Part shown: piece after piece, positions 37,201 through 48,806 of the stretch
How the letters are laid out: each line of letters opens with the position of its first letter
Numbering within the stretch: the stretch's first letter is position 1
Assembly: GCA_037043015.1 (NCBI GenBank)
Contig: CM073326.1
Span: 19,476,345-19,540,344, forward strand
Reading direction: 5' to 3'
DNA from: Bryum argenteum
Lineage: Eukaryota > Streptophyta > Bryopsida > Bryales > Bryaceae
DNA length: 64,000 nucleotides
Notes under the pieces: model-generated
The model's database searches: none
Seen by the model: only the letters and a program-made list of their open reading frames with translations
What the model was told of the DNA's origin: nothing
Program-made: the position numbers and the translations under genes

Positions 37201-38086
37201 TTTAACTTTGTATGCAAAATTATGTATGTATGTACATGTGAAAATTTAAGATATTATTGATTGAACCACAAAATATGGATCTTATTTACAGCACCCCAAT
37301 TTCTTGCTGTTGGAGATATAGCCGGTGTTGTGCATATTTTGGAAATTCCAAGAAGTCTTCGTCGTTCAACTCACAAAGAGGTTAATAGAGCATATTACAG
37401 TAATAACTATTACTTTACAGTGTCCACCCTGAGAGGGGTTAGTAGTCCTATACCACTATTGTTATGTCCTGTGGGCATATCATCAAGGGTAGGTTGAGCG
37501 GACACTATATTCACGCCAACTCATAGGGGTCTGGTGTTCTTCTTCTTAATAACTATTTACAGACTTTGTTTTCTAGTTTGATAATTATTTTCCATTTGCA
37601 TTGTGATTAGATACTTGATTTGAAAGATATTAACCAAACTTACAAGTTGGATGATAATGTAGAAACCTGCATTCAAGAACTTTATGCTGAGACAACAAGC
37701 TTGGCATGTTGATGTGGAAAGACGAGCTGCAGGACGTGAAGCTGAGATTGCAAAACGAAAAGCCATTTACGATGAAGAGAAGGTGATCTTGCATATTATT
37801 AATTCGAGGTCGATCTTTGACCGCATGTTGTCATATGTGTTGTTTGATAATTGAATAATTTTCAATTTATCATGAGTATGCTTTCTTATAATCCTTTACT
37901 CTTATGTTAATACATCAGGAACGAGAACTTCAATTCTATAAAACATGCACATGGGATGATGCAGCTGAAGATAGATATCTTAAATTTGAAGAAGAATGTC
38001 GACAAAAGTTTCGTAATGGTGAACACAATGCTTCTTCGGCTGAGTCAAGTCCTCCTACATCTCCAAAGCCGGATTCTCCAACATGA
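31208..38086 (+). CDS. Axonemal inner-arm dynein intermediate chain (IC140/WDR63/DNAI3-like)
   Basis: WD-repeat intermediate chain of inner dynein arm I1/f, which in plants works only in sperm flagella. Exons read: 31208-31301, 31511-31701, 31838-31948, 32074-32187, 32368-32523, 32661-32828, 32907-33023, 33143-33254, 34015-34212, 34599-34688, 34804-35016, 35324-35392, 35775-35978, 36417-36590, 36946-37147, 37292-37380, 37663-37782, 37919-38086; about 860 residues. Marks of the family: PEEHPPGVVSLYIS, ATSDFFAIKDS, ALQQNEVFDLFEDEF, then WD blades (IDWMPGKRG, YVLLWSFADPVHPW, IIFWDI, WTFALWKDD, GTIEIWDL) and a charged coiled-coil tail. The junction 32828/32907 is off by two bases in my reading, so a micro-exon or a lesion may be there; the exon near 37611-37663 is also uncertain. 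Introns hold MITE and LINE pieces. Confidence 0.85.
34271..34539. mobile_element. Degenerate TTAA-type MITE in a dynein intron
   Basis: Left end TTAACCCCTAAATTTCCTT; right end GGAAAGTTAGGGGTAAAA inverts to a similar word but the border is no longer a clean TTAA. It sits between exons 34015-34212 and 34599-34688 and holds the AACCGTAAGATCTC motif at about 34375. Confidence 0.5.
35127..35320. repeat. Solo TTAA-type MITE end in a dynein intron
   Basis: One TTAACCCCTAAAGGCCCC end at about 35127 followed by an AACCGTAAGATCATG word. No matching right end before the next exon. Confidence 0.4.
36137..36302. mobile_element. Hairpin MITE in a dynein intron
   Basis: Two arms of about 72-75 bp, nearly perfect inverted copies, around a 20-base loop: left from ACACTTGACATGGGGAGTCA, right ending with its inverse. 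Transcribed RNA would fold as a long hairpin. A half copy with the same words (CAATCACGTTGAGAGGATTTTTG, ACTCCCCGTGTAAAG) is at about 46960-47030. Confidence 0.8.
37421..37546 (+). mobile_element. 5'-truncated LINE/SINE tail in a dynein intron
   Basis: A 126-bp copy of the shared LINE 3' end (TGTCCACCCTGAGAGGGG ... GTGTTCTTCTTC). Flanked by the near-identical words TAATAACTATTACTTTACAG (left) and TAATAACTATTTACAG (right), a target duplication. Same orientation as the gene; splicing should remove it. Confidence 0.8.
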
Positions 38087-38348
38087 ATTTGCTTTAGCCA
38101 CACATGATGTTTGCAATTCGGGCAAGATATCACACATAGAGATTGTTGTACTATTGACCTTGTTTCTATATTATATTATATATTTTGAACCATGGATGTT
38201 AAGATTAGTAGCTGTAGGACATAATAACACCATATACGCTAACTTTGATACATTAGATTTTCTAAATGATCACATTTGTTGAATGATTGACCTATCATGA
38301 ACATAAGAATCTACCTATGAAGAAGATGAGATTCAACCACCTGTTTAG

Positions 38349-38665
38349 AGGTCGGTGAGAATAGCATGTTTGTTTGACTTATCCTTGGAGGTATGCCTGG
38401 AGGTCATCACACCAATGGTGAGACTACTATCCCCTCTTAGAGTGAACACTATACTTATTTCTATCAACCACTCGTGCCTTGGAGATACCTGACATGGGTA
38501 TATCCCTGAAGGGCTTTGAGGTACCCATACAACAAGGTCCAAGATCCCCCTACCATAGTTGGGTAGACTGTGGTGGTGGTGAGCACCACACCGGCATGGA
38601 GAATAGAACCTACAACCTCCTCATTAGGGGCCATGAGCCATAACCAACATGCCAAGACTTCTGGT
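38349..38665 (-). mobile_element. tRNA-derived SINE, copy B
   Basis: On the minus strand: tRNA-like head with a B-box-like GGTTCTATTCTCC, the GGACCTTGTTGTATGGGTAC body and a tail with AGTGTTCACTCTAAGAGGGG. Lies between the dynein and left GATA genes, which converge here. Ends decayed. Confidence 0.75.
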
Positions 38666-38699
38666 GCATGATCATCATGGATAATTATTTTGTGCCAAC

Positions 38700-39980
38700 A
38701 CACACCAATTGAGGATGTATTATCTTCTTGTGAGCACAGTAGATATTTCACTTTTCTACCATCGCATGGAACACAAGAATTTTATATTCAAATACTTTTC
38801 TTGTCGCAAGTAAAGCGTTAAGCGTGTTCAAAACACCATAGGAAAAGGATTGCTAACCTCCCTCTAGTTGAGGCCTATAAGGTCGTGTGTGCAACAAGTG
38901 ACAATGGACATATGAGCCCCCCTCCCACAAGGTACCATCACAAGGACTGCCAAACCGCTCACCACATTTGAGTAAATTATGATTATGCATACGAAAGACT
39001 CAAAATGAATAATTTTAACTTTAAAAGTTGTTGAAGGACATACAATTGATGCAACATGGAGCAATCATTCCTGGATTATGTAAACTTTCAAAGCTTTGTT
39101 CGGCCCAAACATGCACCACACACCTTGTAAAGTTCAAATGACAAATGCACGTGAATACCCCTCTTTACACTAATCAGCAACTTCATCACTAGAAGGATTT
39201 TTGTACGTTTTCATCATGGTGATAGAGCTCCCCTGCAATTTCACCGCATCAAGTACGAGGCAGCATCACGTTTACATCCACAACGTAATCCTGTGTAGCC
39301 AAATTGGATTCTCTGCGCGCTTCATTTAATCTGCACTTATCTTATCTCTACAGTAAATGGGTACAGGTTGAAACAGAATGATCTGGCAGGCCTTTGCAGA
39401 CTTGCATGATTGGCTACCGTATGGCCTAAGCTTCAAACGTCATGCTAAAAAGGCATGACGTCGCCCATCCCCCTTTCACATTTAAGTCCCCAAACCCCAT
39501 ACTGTCGCGGTACAACATTACATAGATATTCACACTCAAACAACATACATAATAACATAATATGCAGATTCTCGCACATGAGCAACAGAAAGGAAATATA
39601 TCAACGTCCATAGCCACGCCGGTGCACAGAAGATGTCAGCTTCACAATGCGTCAATCCAACTTCGACCAAAGTTTAATACAAGCGCATGATAAAGGTAGA
39701 ATCATGGACGGTAATTTCGAATCCCAGCATCTACATCCATCCACAATATTCTGCAACCTTGCCTGACACCAGAGTTTCGACTGGTATTTGACCGCACTTC
39801 CCGCATACGGGATACGGCCCCTCAAAGCTTTTCTGTACGTGGAAAATGCACCACAAGGTGCTAGACTACTGAACGTTCCATGCAGGCGAGCACCCAGGGG
39901 CATCAGCAAACCGAGGAAAAAATATTTAAAAAAGAAGAAAAAAATTACAATCAGTGCATCAGGATGGATGGTTTCAACAT
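38700..39980. other. Intergenic, 3' ends of two convergent genes
   Basis: No coding signal; holds the 3' UTR of the left GATA gene on the minus strand next to 39988 (GATTGTAATTTTTTTCTTC). No repeats with clear ends. Confidence 0.4.
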
Positions 39981-39987
39981 GTGGAAG

Positions 39988-42398
39988 CTATCCAGCTGCA
40001 AGAACAGGACCTCCACCGGCTGCGACCATGTTCGCCATATTCTTCTGTACATCCACTTCCCTCTGCTGGCTAACCTGTACATCCTGCAATAACACTGAGC
40101 TAAGCAGATCGACCAGAGCATCGACTATGCTGAAATGAAATGAAATGAGAAATGAAATATCACCCCGCTATTCACCCCATTCTGAAAACATGTAAGCGAT
40201 GCGATTGAAGATAGCCTCCCTAGTGTTTGGCTTGGAACAAAATGTACCTAGTGTACAACAGCAATAGATATTATGTTGGCCAAAAATTGAAAGCATTCCA
40301 CCTTAGATTACTATTTAAGCGACGAGAAGGGCGAAGATGACGTACCCCTTGAGGAGGAGCATTTTCTACATTATGCTGCAGCCCCGACATCTGGAGCTGT
40401 TGTTGATGCTGCGGCATCATCTGTTCTCTCACAACACACCCTTCTCACTTCAGCTCAGATGTTCTCACCAAGCCCAAAAATCGAAAAGTATTTGTACAAC
40501 CAAACAACCCCGTCAAATCACCCCGCACCATGAACCTTCTTGATAATTTGCAAATAGGAAAACACTTTACACCAAAAGTGTCTAGCTTACTTGCGGTGGA
40601 TGCATCATCATTTGCTGTTGGCCTCCGCCAGGAACTGGCAGGTTCTTCGACAGGTCCCTCAACACCCCCTGCCAACACAATACACGCACCACGTACGTCA
40701 GCGAGTACTCTCACACTGTCAATTTCACCAACTCACATTTTCGAGATCTGAGTCTACAAACATACACAAGTTTCTTCCATCTCCTCACCTTGTTGGCCCA
40801 CATCAGCCCACACGCGTTGCACAGAGTTCGAGGTCCCGCTGGTCCTCGTCGCATCATTGGAGTCGACCGCTCTCCAATCCCACAATGTACGCACCTGCCA
40901 ATCGTGCAACACCATCTCATCAACAACTTCCATGTCCGTTTCCCATGACCAGAACCGTTGCCATCCTCCGCAGGCAATCCACAAACCAAAACCACGCCGA
41001 TACATCACCACTACATGATACAGCTCAGTCACTTACATCACTTCCGGCTGGACTCCTCCTGTTCCCAACGGCTGCCCAGGAGCTTGCACGCCGTCCCAGT
41101 TCGCAACAACTGCACCCTCCTCCTGAGCTGGTCGTGACGACGCAAACTGCCCTTTCTTGCGCTGCATCCTGAACAAACTCTCGCATACAAATCATCAGAA
41201 AAACTCTCGTATAGTAACGACCGTCACTGCCGGTTCTAAGACCGGTGCGGTAACCTAACCAACACTACTGCATTCCTTCTTGTTTTCAATCTTCTCAACA
41301 TGGCTCCTTTCCATTACTGAAGCAATGGCACGTTCCTACACTGTCTTCATACACGAGGTATCACGGGCGAACTCAGAATATACACTACCTTTGAGCAACT
41401 TCTTTGCGGACGGTATACCGAATCCTCTTATCGTAGCATCGTTCTTTGCGCTTCTCCCGAAATCTCGTCAAAGATGCTAGCCTCTGCGGCATATTCATCC
41501 GTGCCGGTAGCTCTGTCATACCCTGAGTAGGAGTTCAACTTGCAACATCAATTCTCGCACTTCATGTCGTACCCTCACTCACACAACAGCCCTCTCTTAA
41601 AAGGCAAGGACCAATAAAGTTTCCTGTAAGCCAGCTCGTGATAAATGGACAACATATCGACCAGTGTTACAATTCCTACCTTGTGGTGATGATTGCTCGA
41701 TACATTCACACCTGACATGCCTGGAGGTATCTCGCGGCCGCCCAATAAAAGCAGCACAGCCTGGACCTGCAATCATACGTTCACCCATTTCTTATGATCA
41801 AATCCCCAACACTACTACAAATCAATGCTCCAACACAATCACCAAATTAAACATCGAAACAGGTCTACGAAGATGCATCACAGCTCCTACTGCAACATGC
41901 CGTACACATATATATCAAAACGTATACACACACGGTATGTGTGATTGCTGCATCCAAGTGTTCAAGGAAAGACGATCGTACCTTCTCAGGAGGCACGGTA
42001 TCGAACACATAAACTTCGCCCTGGTAAGATAAAGTCAGCTGAGTGGAGCCCTGCGTGCGCGCAGCCAGAGGAACAGGTTGATCGCCCGCGTGCCCACCGC
42101 CATCCGAGTGCATGTCAGCCTCATCCAGCCCTTCCTCATCGCCCGCGTCGTCGTCGGGCTCCTCCCCTCCCGTTCCATTCTCGTCGTTGCTGTGCATGTG
42201 GTGGCCATGCATATGGTCTACCTCTAGATGCCCCTGCCCTCGTTGGTCCTGTCCATCTTCGCCATGGACGTGCATTTCGTGCATGGCATGGCCCAATCCA
42301 TGATTCAAGCTATGCTGATGGAGACTGTTGTGCAACTGCATGGATTGAAGATGATCTGCTTCTGACATCCCTCCTACATCTACTTCCTCGGAGCTCAT
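39988..42398 (-). CDS. TIFY-CCT-GATA transcription factor (ZML type), left copy
   Basis: Nuclear GATA factor of plant class C. Eight exons in phase: 41982-42398, 41680-41766, 41389-41522, 41037-41168, 40789-40894, 40591-40668, 40346-40420, 39988-40083; 374 residues. Acidic/His-rich N terminus; TIFY motif TLSYQG with [15 protein letters not shown] domain ([25 protein letters not shown]); GATA finger C-x2-C-x20-C-x2-C ([17 protein letters not shown]); Gln-rich tail ending GGGPVLAAG. Intact. It is the inverted paralogue of the gene at 54045-56522 and differs at a few residues (Val8, Met before the first finger Cys, three near the C terminus). The long open frame opposite exon 1 is a shadow. Confidence 0.95.
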
Positions 42399-43830
42399 TC
42401 AATCCTGTGGCCCACACTGATTGGAAAGCGGATGCTTTTGACAAGCCCAGAATCTACATAACGTGGAATTTCCTCCTCTGCTTTTCAAACCACGGCACTA
42501 ATTCCTACCCCCACAGTAATTGCAGGGAGTGGTCTTCCAAGCGCGCGCTGCCCTCAGCGCCGGACCATGAAAAGTCAAACTACTACCACCTAGTTCTCCA
42601 TGAACCATGTCATCAGAGACACCGAACGATCCTGCATCCTTGATATAAAATTCTACCGCCACCTGGCACAAGAGCATCCAAATACCTACGGTCAGCGACA
42701 TACAAGAAGCCAAAATCAAATAAAAGAGAGAGCAACGTGGCGATCATCTACGATGAATTGCCCTGACTATTGGATAACTGTTATTGAGGTTTGACACCGC
42801 TCCGTAATACTCTCTCAATAGAACATACACTCAATGAGCTCTCTGTACCTCGTAATAAGACTGACACCCGATGACCCTGATCACAACAACAAAAGCAAGG
42901 AACGAGAACCCGCTCAATGTGCAAAAACAACCCTAATTTGCAGCTCGAGACCTAAATAAAACCTAACCTTGCATTTCTCAATGCAATTTCTCTGCTCAGA
43001 AGTCTAAATGATCTCCAACCAAATTGCAGTATGAAACTCTCCGACGCATTGAGCGATCCATGGTACGGTTTTCGGGTATTTCGTTGCATTGAAAAGAGGG
43101 GAACAGGAAAAAAACCCAAGAACAAGCCAGAAGCGCTTCAAAATCGATCGTCAAAAATCATTGTTCAAGTTCGTGACCCAACCTAAACGAAGGCGTTCGC
43201 GCCAGCAATGGGATCAAATAATAACCCAGTTTGAAAAGTGAAGGTGACGGAACCTGAGAAAGGACAGCGTTATGTCATGGCCGGCACTAGAGAGGCGAGG
43301 GGCGAGGTGAAAGCATTGCAGCCTCCAAAATGCAAGAGAGGGAGGGAGGGAGGGAGGGAGGGAGGGAAGGAAAAGGAAGGAGAGTGCAGGTGGCGGGAGG
43401 GTGTGAAAACGTGGGAAAGTGAAGCTCCGACCAAGGTATGGCAAGGAAGGGGAAGGGAGGGAAATGCACGACCAATTCTCCGACGCGAGGTGAGTTTGAG
43501 GTGCGGCGAGACTCTCGCGCGCTGGGCTGGGCTGCCTGCCTGACTGCCAGGGACACAGGCGTGACGGATTGATGAACCCCGACGAGCGGCCGGGAACGGA
43601 CGACGACGACGGCGACGACGGCGACTACAGTGTCAAGGAAGGAAGGAAAGGACAGGCTCCGTTGGGTGGAAAAGGAAAGGCGGGGAGTCCCGGAAAAGCA
43701 GGGCCTCTCTTGTTGAGCCCGCGCTGCCCCGAGGCCCAGAGGGTTCTGTGAACTTGGTTCCTTTTTGGCCTGAGGAGGCGCCTTTTACTGTTGGTTGCTC
43801 TACTTTTATCTCTGTTCGTCGGAGTCCGCC
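42399..43830. promoter_or_regulatory. Upstream region and leader of the left GATA gene
   Basis: Minus-strand leader sequence up to about 42600 is alignable with the leader of the right copy (TTTCATGGTCC, GTGTGGGCCACAGGATT) but clearly diverged. A (GGGA)n run at about 43337-43372, six GGG tracts on the plus strand, could form a G-quadruplex near the promoter. GA- and CGA-rich DNA continues to about 43690. Confidence 0.5.
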
Positions 43831-43994
43831 ATAGATTGATATCCGCTCCCTTTCTAAGGGGCTGGCGTGAATGAAGTGTCCCTTCGTAATGCTAATAACC
43901 CAATGCCCGCCGGACAAGGGGAAATTGGAACAATATTACTTCCTCCTCTCGAGGGTGGACAATATAATTACGCTAGTTTCTAGCTAGTTATTAG

Positions 43995-45689
43995 GGTAGA
44001 TGTACCTATTATTGCGCATTTAAGGATTTGAGGGATGCTCCTTGACACCCATAATCCCACCTTTCTATCAAAATGCTTGCCTCTCAATGCTTCTATCAAG
44101 TTTGTAGATGTGTTTGTGAAAGGTTCAGTCTTGAGTGCAGATTGCTAAATGCACAACACAATATACAAAGACGCACACACCATGATCTGAATCGCAAATA
44201 AATTATGTTACCTAACTCGATCAAAAAGGGCTTCCAAAATACATGACGATTCAAATTATATCGGACTCAAGCATAAAAAAGATCACAAGTCACACATGAA
44301 TATTCATGATCAACACTAAACATAGACATCATACAATTTGAATGTCATGTCCAAGATTTAAGTGATTGTTGAAAATCTCTAAAACAAGAGATCATGTAAT
44401 TTTCATGAGGCCACACCTTCTCACTCTGTGATCACCTTGTCCAGTCGTCACCTTTGCAGCATGGACAAGTGCATGCCCAACCCTCCCACCGAGTCCTCTC
44501 ATAATTCCTTGCAGAGCAACCACTTCATGCTCTTGCTCTTGATGGTCCTGCTTGGCTATCAATGGTCCTTGAGAGCTTATATCATCTTCAGATAGAGAAA
44601 GACTTTTAGCAACTCGACCTCTCGGTAGTAAGATTGCACGAATAAGGTGATTGGGGGATTGGTTTTCATCATTCAAATTTGGCCTCGGTAAAGAGAAATG
44701 AGCTCGCATATTTCTTCCACATATTCACTTGCAAATGCTAAGGCTTCCTTAACAACTCCCCTGTCACGCCCACGATGATTCCTCAATTTCAGTAGCAGTC
44801 GGTGTCGACTTTCTTCGAGCTCTAATACTACTGCATTTTTTTCAGCCCTCTGATGATTCTACATTGACTGCAGCAAGGACCAGCAAGGACCAGGTGAAGC
44901 GTTAAAAAATTCCTCTGAAGAATTTATTAAGCACTACAGTAGTAGTGAATAAAAAAATTTCATTGAAGGACAGGCGAGCAGTCAACAGAAAAAAACACAG
45001 AAACAAAGTGACGACTAGGAGAAGATTGAATAAGACAACCTGCAAAGTATTAAGCTGCTCTTCCAACGCATTGCAAATCAAACCTAATGTCGTGACTGAT
45101 CGCGCATTTCTCCAAAGAACCGAAACGATGACTCTAAAGAGAGTGATCGATCTCATTTTGATAAATAGTGAGGACACGGGCGAGGAAGAAAAAAGGTCGG
45201 AGTATCGACTAAGCGAAGGCCGGATATCTAACCTCCAATGCCTCGAGCTGTTCTTCAAGAGTTTCTAACGCATTGCGAATCAAAACTAATCTCGTGGCCT
45301 CCATATTGTTGTCTCTGCTACTGTCGAAGCCATTGATGTTTTCCGCTCACCGAAGAGAACTCAAACAACTCTGCAATTGTGAAGCTCAGAAGAGTACTCA
45401 CAAACTCAGCGATTCTGAAGCTCGTCGTCTGCCTCTTCATCGCGGGCCATCGTCTCTGACATTGCCGCACCAATACTCCTTCTTCCTCATCGTAGAGAGG
45501 AATGCAATACAATCGGAGTTTCTCTCTTTCTCCTCACGTCACTGTCGCAGATCGACATGTGGCTAAAAGTGCGAAATCCGACGGTAATCCAAGAACTCTG
45601 AGATTGACGGTGGGGATTACAACAACGCGCAGACATAGGTACTTCATGCGCAATGATAGGGTTCAACACAATGATAGGTGCATCTACCA
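43995..45689. mobile_element. 1.7-kb TIR element inside SINE copy C
   Basis: Ends GGTAGATGTACCTATTATTG (left) and, inverted, GGTAGATGCACCTATCATTG (right), flanked by TAG (or TA) at 43992-43994 and 45690-45692. A subterminal TATYATTGCGCA repeats on both sides. On the minus strand there are coding-like blocks with coiled-coil character: 45233-45304 (starts MEATRLVLIRNALETLEEQ), a related copy near 45037-45084 (CNALEEQLNTLQ) and a block near 44690-44840 (LELEESRHRLLLKLRNH, then ASEYVEEICELISLY). No transposase was found. It may carry host gene fragments. Confidence 0.7.
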
Positions 45690-45714
45690 TAGTGCCTTGA
45701 AGATACTTGACATA

Positions 45715-46118
45715 AGGCTTGTTCGCACCTAGCCTTAGAGGAGGTCTTAACTATATTAAAAAGTGTGTGTTCCCACCTACATTCATTAGTATTTACCAAT
45801 CCTACATGTATGTCCACATGGCACACTTTAAAGATTTGGGTATTAGTAAACAATTAGGAGGACAAAAGAGATTTGAGCAATAGTAGGCAATACTTAAGGG
45901 AGCACCAATATTGGAAAGATTCTCAAATTTTCCTCACTTAAGAGTGGTCTTATGTATTGTCCCACTTGAGGGGCCATTACGTAATCCCCTCACTATTGAT
46001 TACACCTTTAGAACCTCATTGATGACACCTTTCCTCAAAAGAAGGTATTCCTCCCCGAATTGTGGGGGTGTTAAATTTTTATCCACGCTCTTTGCAAAGG
46101 TCAGGTGCAAACAAGCCT
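45715..46118. mobile_element. 404-bp MITE inside SINE copy C
   Basis: Ends AGGCTTGTTCGCACCT and, inverted, AGGCTTGTTTGCACCT; ATA repeats at 45712-45714 and 46119-46121. Non-coding. Interrupts the SINE word GACATAGTATCC. Confidence 0.85.
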
Positions 46119-46415
46119 ATAGTATCCCCAAAGGGCTTGGAGGTACCCATACAACAAGATCCAAGGACCCCACCACAGTTGGGTAGACTACAATGGTGAG
46201 CACCATGCCGGCATGGGGAGTAGAATCCACAACCTCCTCCCCAGGGGCCATGAGCCCCAACCACCAAGCCAAGGCCTATGGTGCCTCAGAGTCCGCTACC
46301 ATTTTATAGTGCGGAGCATGGGGTTCTTGTGGATAAAATTTTGAGATCTTCCATTTGATGATTTAGGGGTATTTAAGCCCTTAAGTCAAAATTCAACGGA
46401 TTGTGGTCCATTTGC

Positions 46416-46648
46416 TTAACCCCTAAAGGTCTGAGCGTGCCGTAGCGACCAGTAGAATACGGTGCATTTTGGTTGTATTTGAAGTGAATGCACACCTTTA
46501 ATGGGTTTGAGTTCAAAGAAGAAGTTGACATTTGAATTAGTGCGGTTCTAGTGAGCTATTACGATTCCAGTTTAGAGTTTCTTGTTGGTATCAAATCCTA
46601 ATTATATGACAGCGTACATACTATCCCCAAGGGACTTTTAAGGGTTAA
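46416..46648. mobile_element. TTAA-bounded MITE, 233-bp family, copy 1
   Basis: TTAACCCCTAAAGGTCTGAG at the left, GGGACTTTTAAGGGTTAA at the right; 233 bp including both TTAA. Same length and orientation as 60304-60536 with few differences. Non-coding. Confidence 0.88.
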
Positions 46649-47936
46649 GAAAATATAATCCGCTCTTTGGAAAAACTGAAAGTTTGACTTATAATGCTCA
46701 AGATCTGTACAGTAAAATTTGATAAAAACTAGTACATGGCTTACCAATTAAAAAATTGTGAACAAGATTATATGTTAAGATTTTCCAAAATCTATCTCAA
46801 GAAAACTTTGTTCGCGGATTTCAAATATGGATGTTTAGAGGTCGCTATAGAGCTTCTCTTGTAGGAGTTAATTTGTCCTTGATTCTTCATGAGAAAAATG
46901 TATTACCTTCAAACATTGACCTCATAAATAATTGTTGATGTGATACAATCATGAGCTATGATACAATCACGTTGAGAGGATTTTTGCTCTCCATTGGCCC
47001 CATGCATGGCTAAACTCCCCGTGTAAAGCATCCCTTAGTAATATTGCAATGTTCCTTAAAAGACTGTATGTTTTCTAAAATCGTAATGTTTGACAAATAA
47101 ACTTCTGAGTGTTGATCATAGCAAGTTTAAAGAGTTTCTGACCTTAAGGCACAAATTGAATGCTTTGTAATTTTAATGCTTTAAAAATATGACATAGACA
47201 AAAGATTGGTAAAGAATTGATAATAAAAGGCAATAATTGCATGTCTTGTATTTTATATGTCATCAATTGATTGATAGAAACTCATATAAGTAAATAAAAA
47301 AGAACTGTTCATAATTCAAACAACACCCCTCTCAAAACCAAAATCATTGTATCAAAGGTAAATTACTAAACTTCAAATTTAAGGTAGGGTTTTGATTTGT
47401 TGTGCAATGTTTGCTATGAGAGTAATGCTTCGTGCAATTATAATTTTGTCAAATGAAAATAGGGAGAATGAGTGTGAATAAACAACACAAGAGTGTTTTT
47501 TGTCTAACAACTAATGATGGCATGTTTTAGAATCGACTTGAGCATAGCAAAAAAAAATTGAATTTTACACTAAATATAGATTATAGTAAAAGATATGATT
47601 ATGGATGAATACCATTCATATAACAAAAAAGTAGCCAAAGAGATTATCTTCTATGCATAAATGATATAAAAATATAACTATTTTTGTTGATTATTGATTA
47701 TCAATTTCAAAAGATGAAGGATATTCAATTTTTACAATTTCAAACTTTATTAGTAAGCTCATAAAATTATATAATTTTTTTAGCCAAAGTGTACTAAAAA
47801 GTTTAGTATTTTGACATTATTAATCTAACCAACTTATAAACAAAGAAGGTTGCAAAAGGAGCAAGACATTAATAACTTTTAAAAGCAGACACATTCATTT
47901 TTTGAATGATGCTTTGAAGCATTATTTATGCGATTC
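46649..47936. other. AT-rich intergenic DNA
   Basis: No gene. Holds a half copy of the hairpin MITE at about 46960-47030; otherwise unstructured, very AT-rich. Confidence 0.45.
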
Positions 47937-48806
47937 AATAGAGAAATCCGCTAAGTACGACGGACTGGGGACGAGAACACCCAATTTTGGTTGGACTGGG
48001 GACGAGAACACCCAATTTTGGTTGGACTGGGGACGAAACGTCGAACTGGGCACCAACTTTTTACACTATGATCGAATTGGGGGCTAAACTCAAGAATGCA
48101 CCGATTGTGATGGTATTCCGAGTTTGGTCCCTAGTTCGACTTGGAGCGCAGTCCGCAACACAGCGAGAAGCTAGAGTGAAGAGTTTGGAGGGGCAGCGCC
48201 GAAGATCGCGAAGGCAGCAGGCGCGGCGCCGAAGTTGGTGAAGGCAGCAGGCGCATCTCCGAGGTTCGGGAAGGCAACGGGCGCAGGCGCATCGCAAGCA
48301 GGCAGGCTGCTTCGCATCGACGACAGGCGCATCCTCCGAAGGCACGCTCCGCTCCACCGCATCAAGCTTCGCATGTAAGCTGGATCTCCCTCATTCCGTA
48401 TTTTCTAGGGTTTCAATCATTTGTACTGTTCTCAATGAGATAGAAGCTCAATTGCCTTTGGAGAACATCGAATGCAAGCTTCATTCTGCTCCAGCAAGCA
48501 CAGACATGCTCTCATTTTTGTTTTCGGGCGCTCCAGTCTCGTTTTTGGCAGCTCCAACTTTGTTTTCGGCAGCTCCAGCTTCGTTTTTGACAGGGTCCAT
48601 TTTCGGCAAGCTACGTTCTGGCCGGCTCCGCTTTCACTTTCACGGCTGCAAATTTCTTCCTCTCCCTCTCTCAGGTCAGTGAATTGCTTCCTCTCCTTGT
48701 GAATCTCAATTTCTTGATTCTCTTTGATTTTCAGATCATGAAATATCACCTAGGGTTTTTTTTTTTTTTTCATGTTCAAGCCTTTCTTATTGATTTCTGA
48801 ACAGAG

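Larger units (their letters stand above)
43830..46288 (-). mobile_element. tRNA-derived SINE, copy C, split by two insertions
   Basis: SINE pieces at 43830-43994, 45690-45714 and 46119-46288 join in order to one copy of the same family as copy A. The pair GAGTCCGC at 43822-43829 and 46289-46296 is its target duplication. The first gap holds the 1.7-kb TIR element, the second the 404-bp MITE. Confidence 0.85.

Noticed and set aside
41945-42643. Long open frame opposite exon 1 of the left GATA gene (and its twin at 54028-54498)
   Set aside because: It mirrors a GC-rich, acidic/His-rich coding exon on the other strand; the residue make-up is what the reverse frame must give and no family is recognised.
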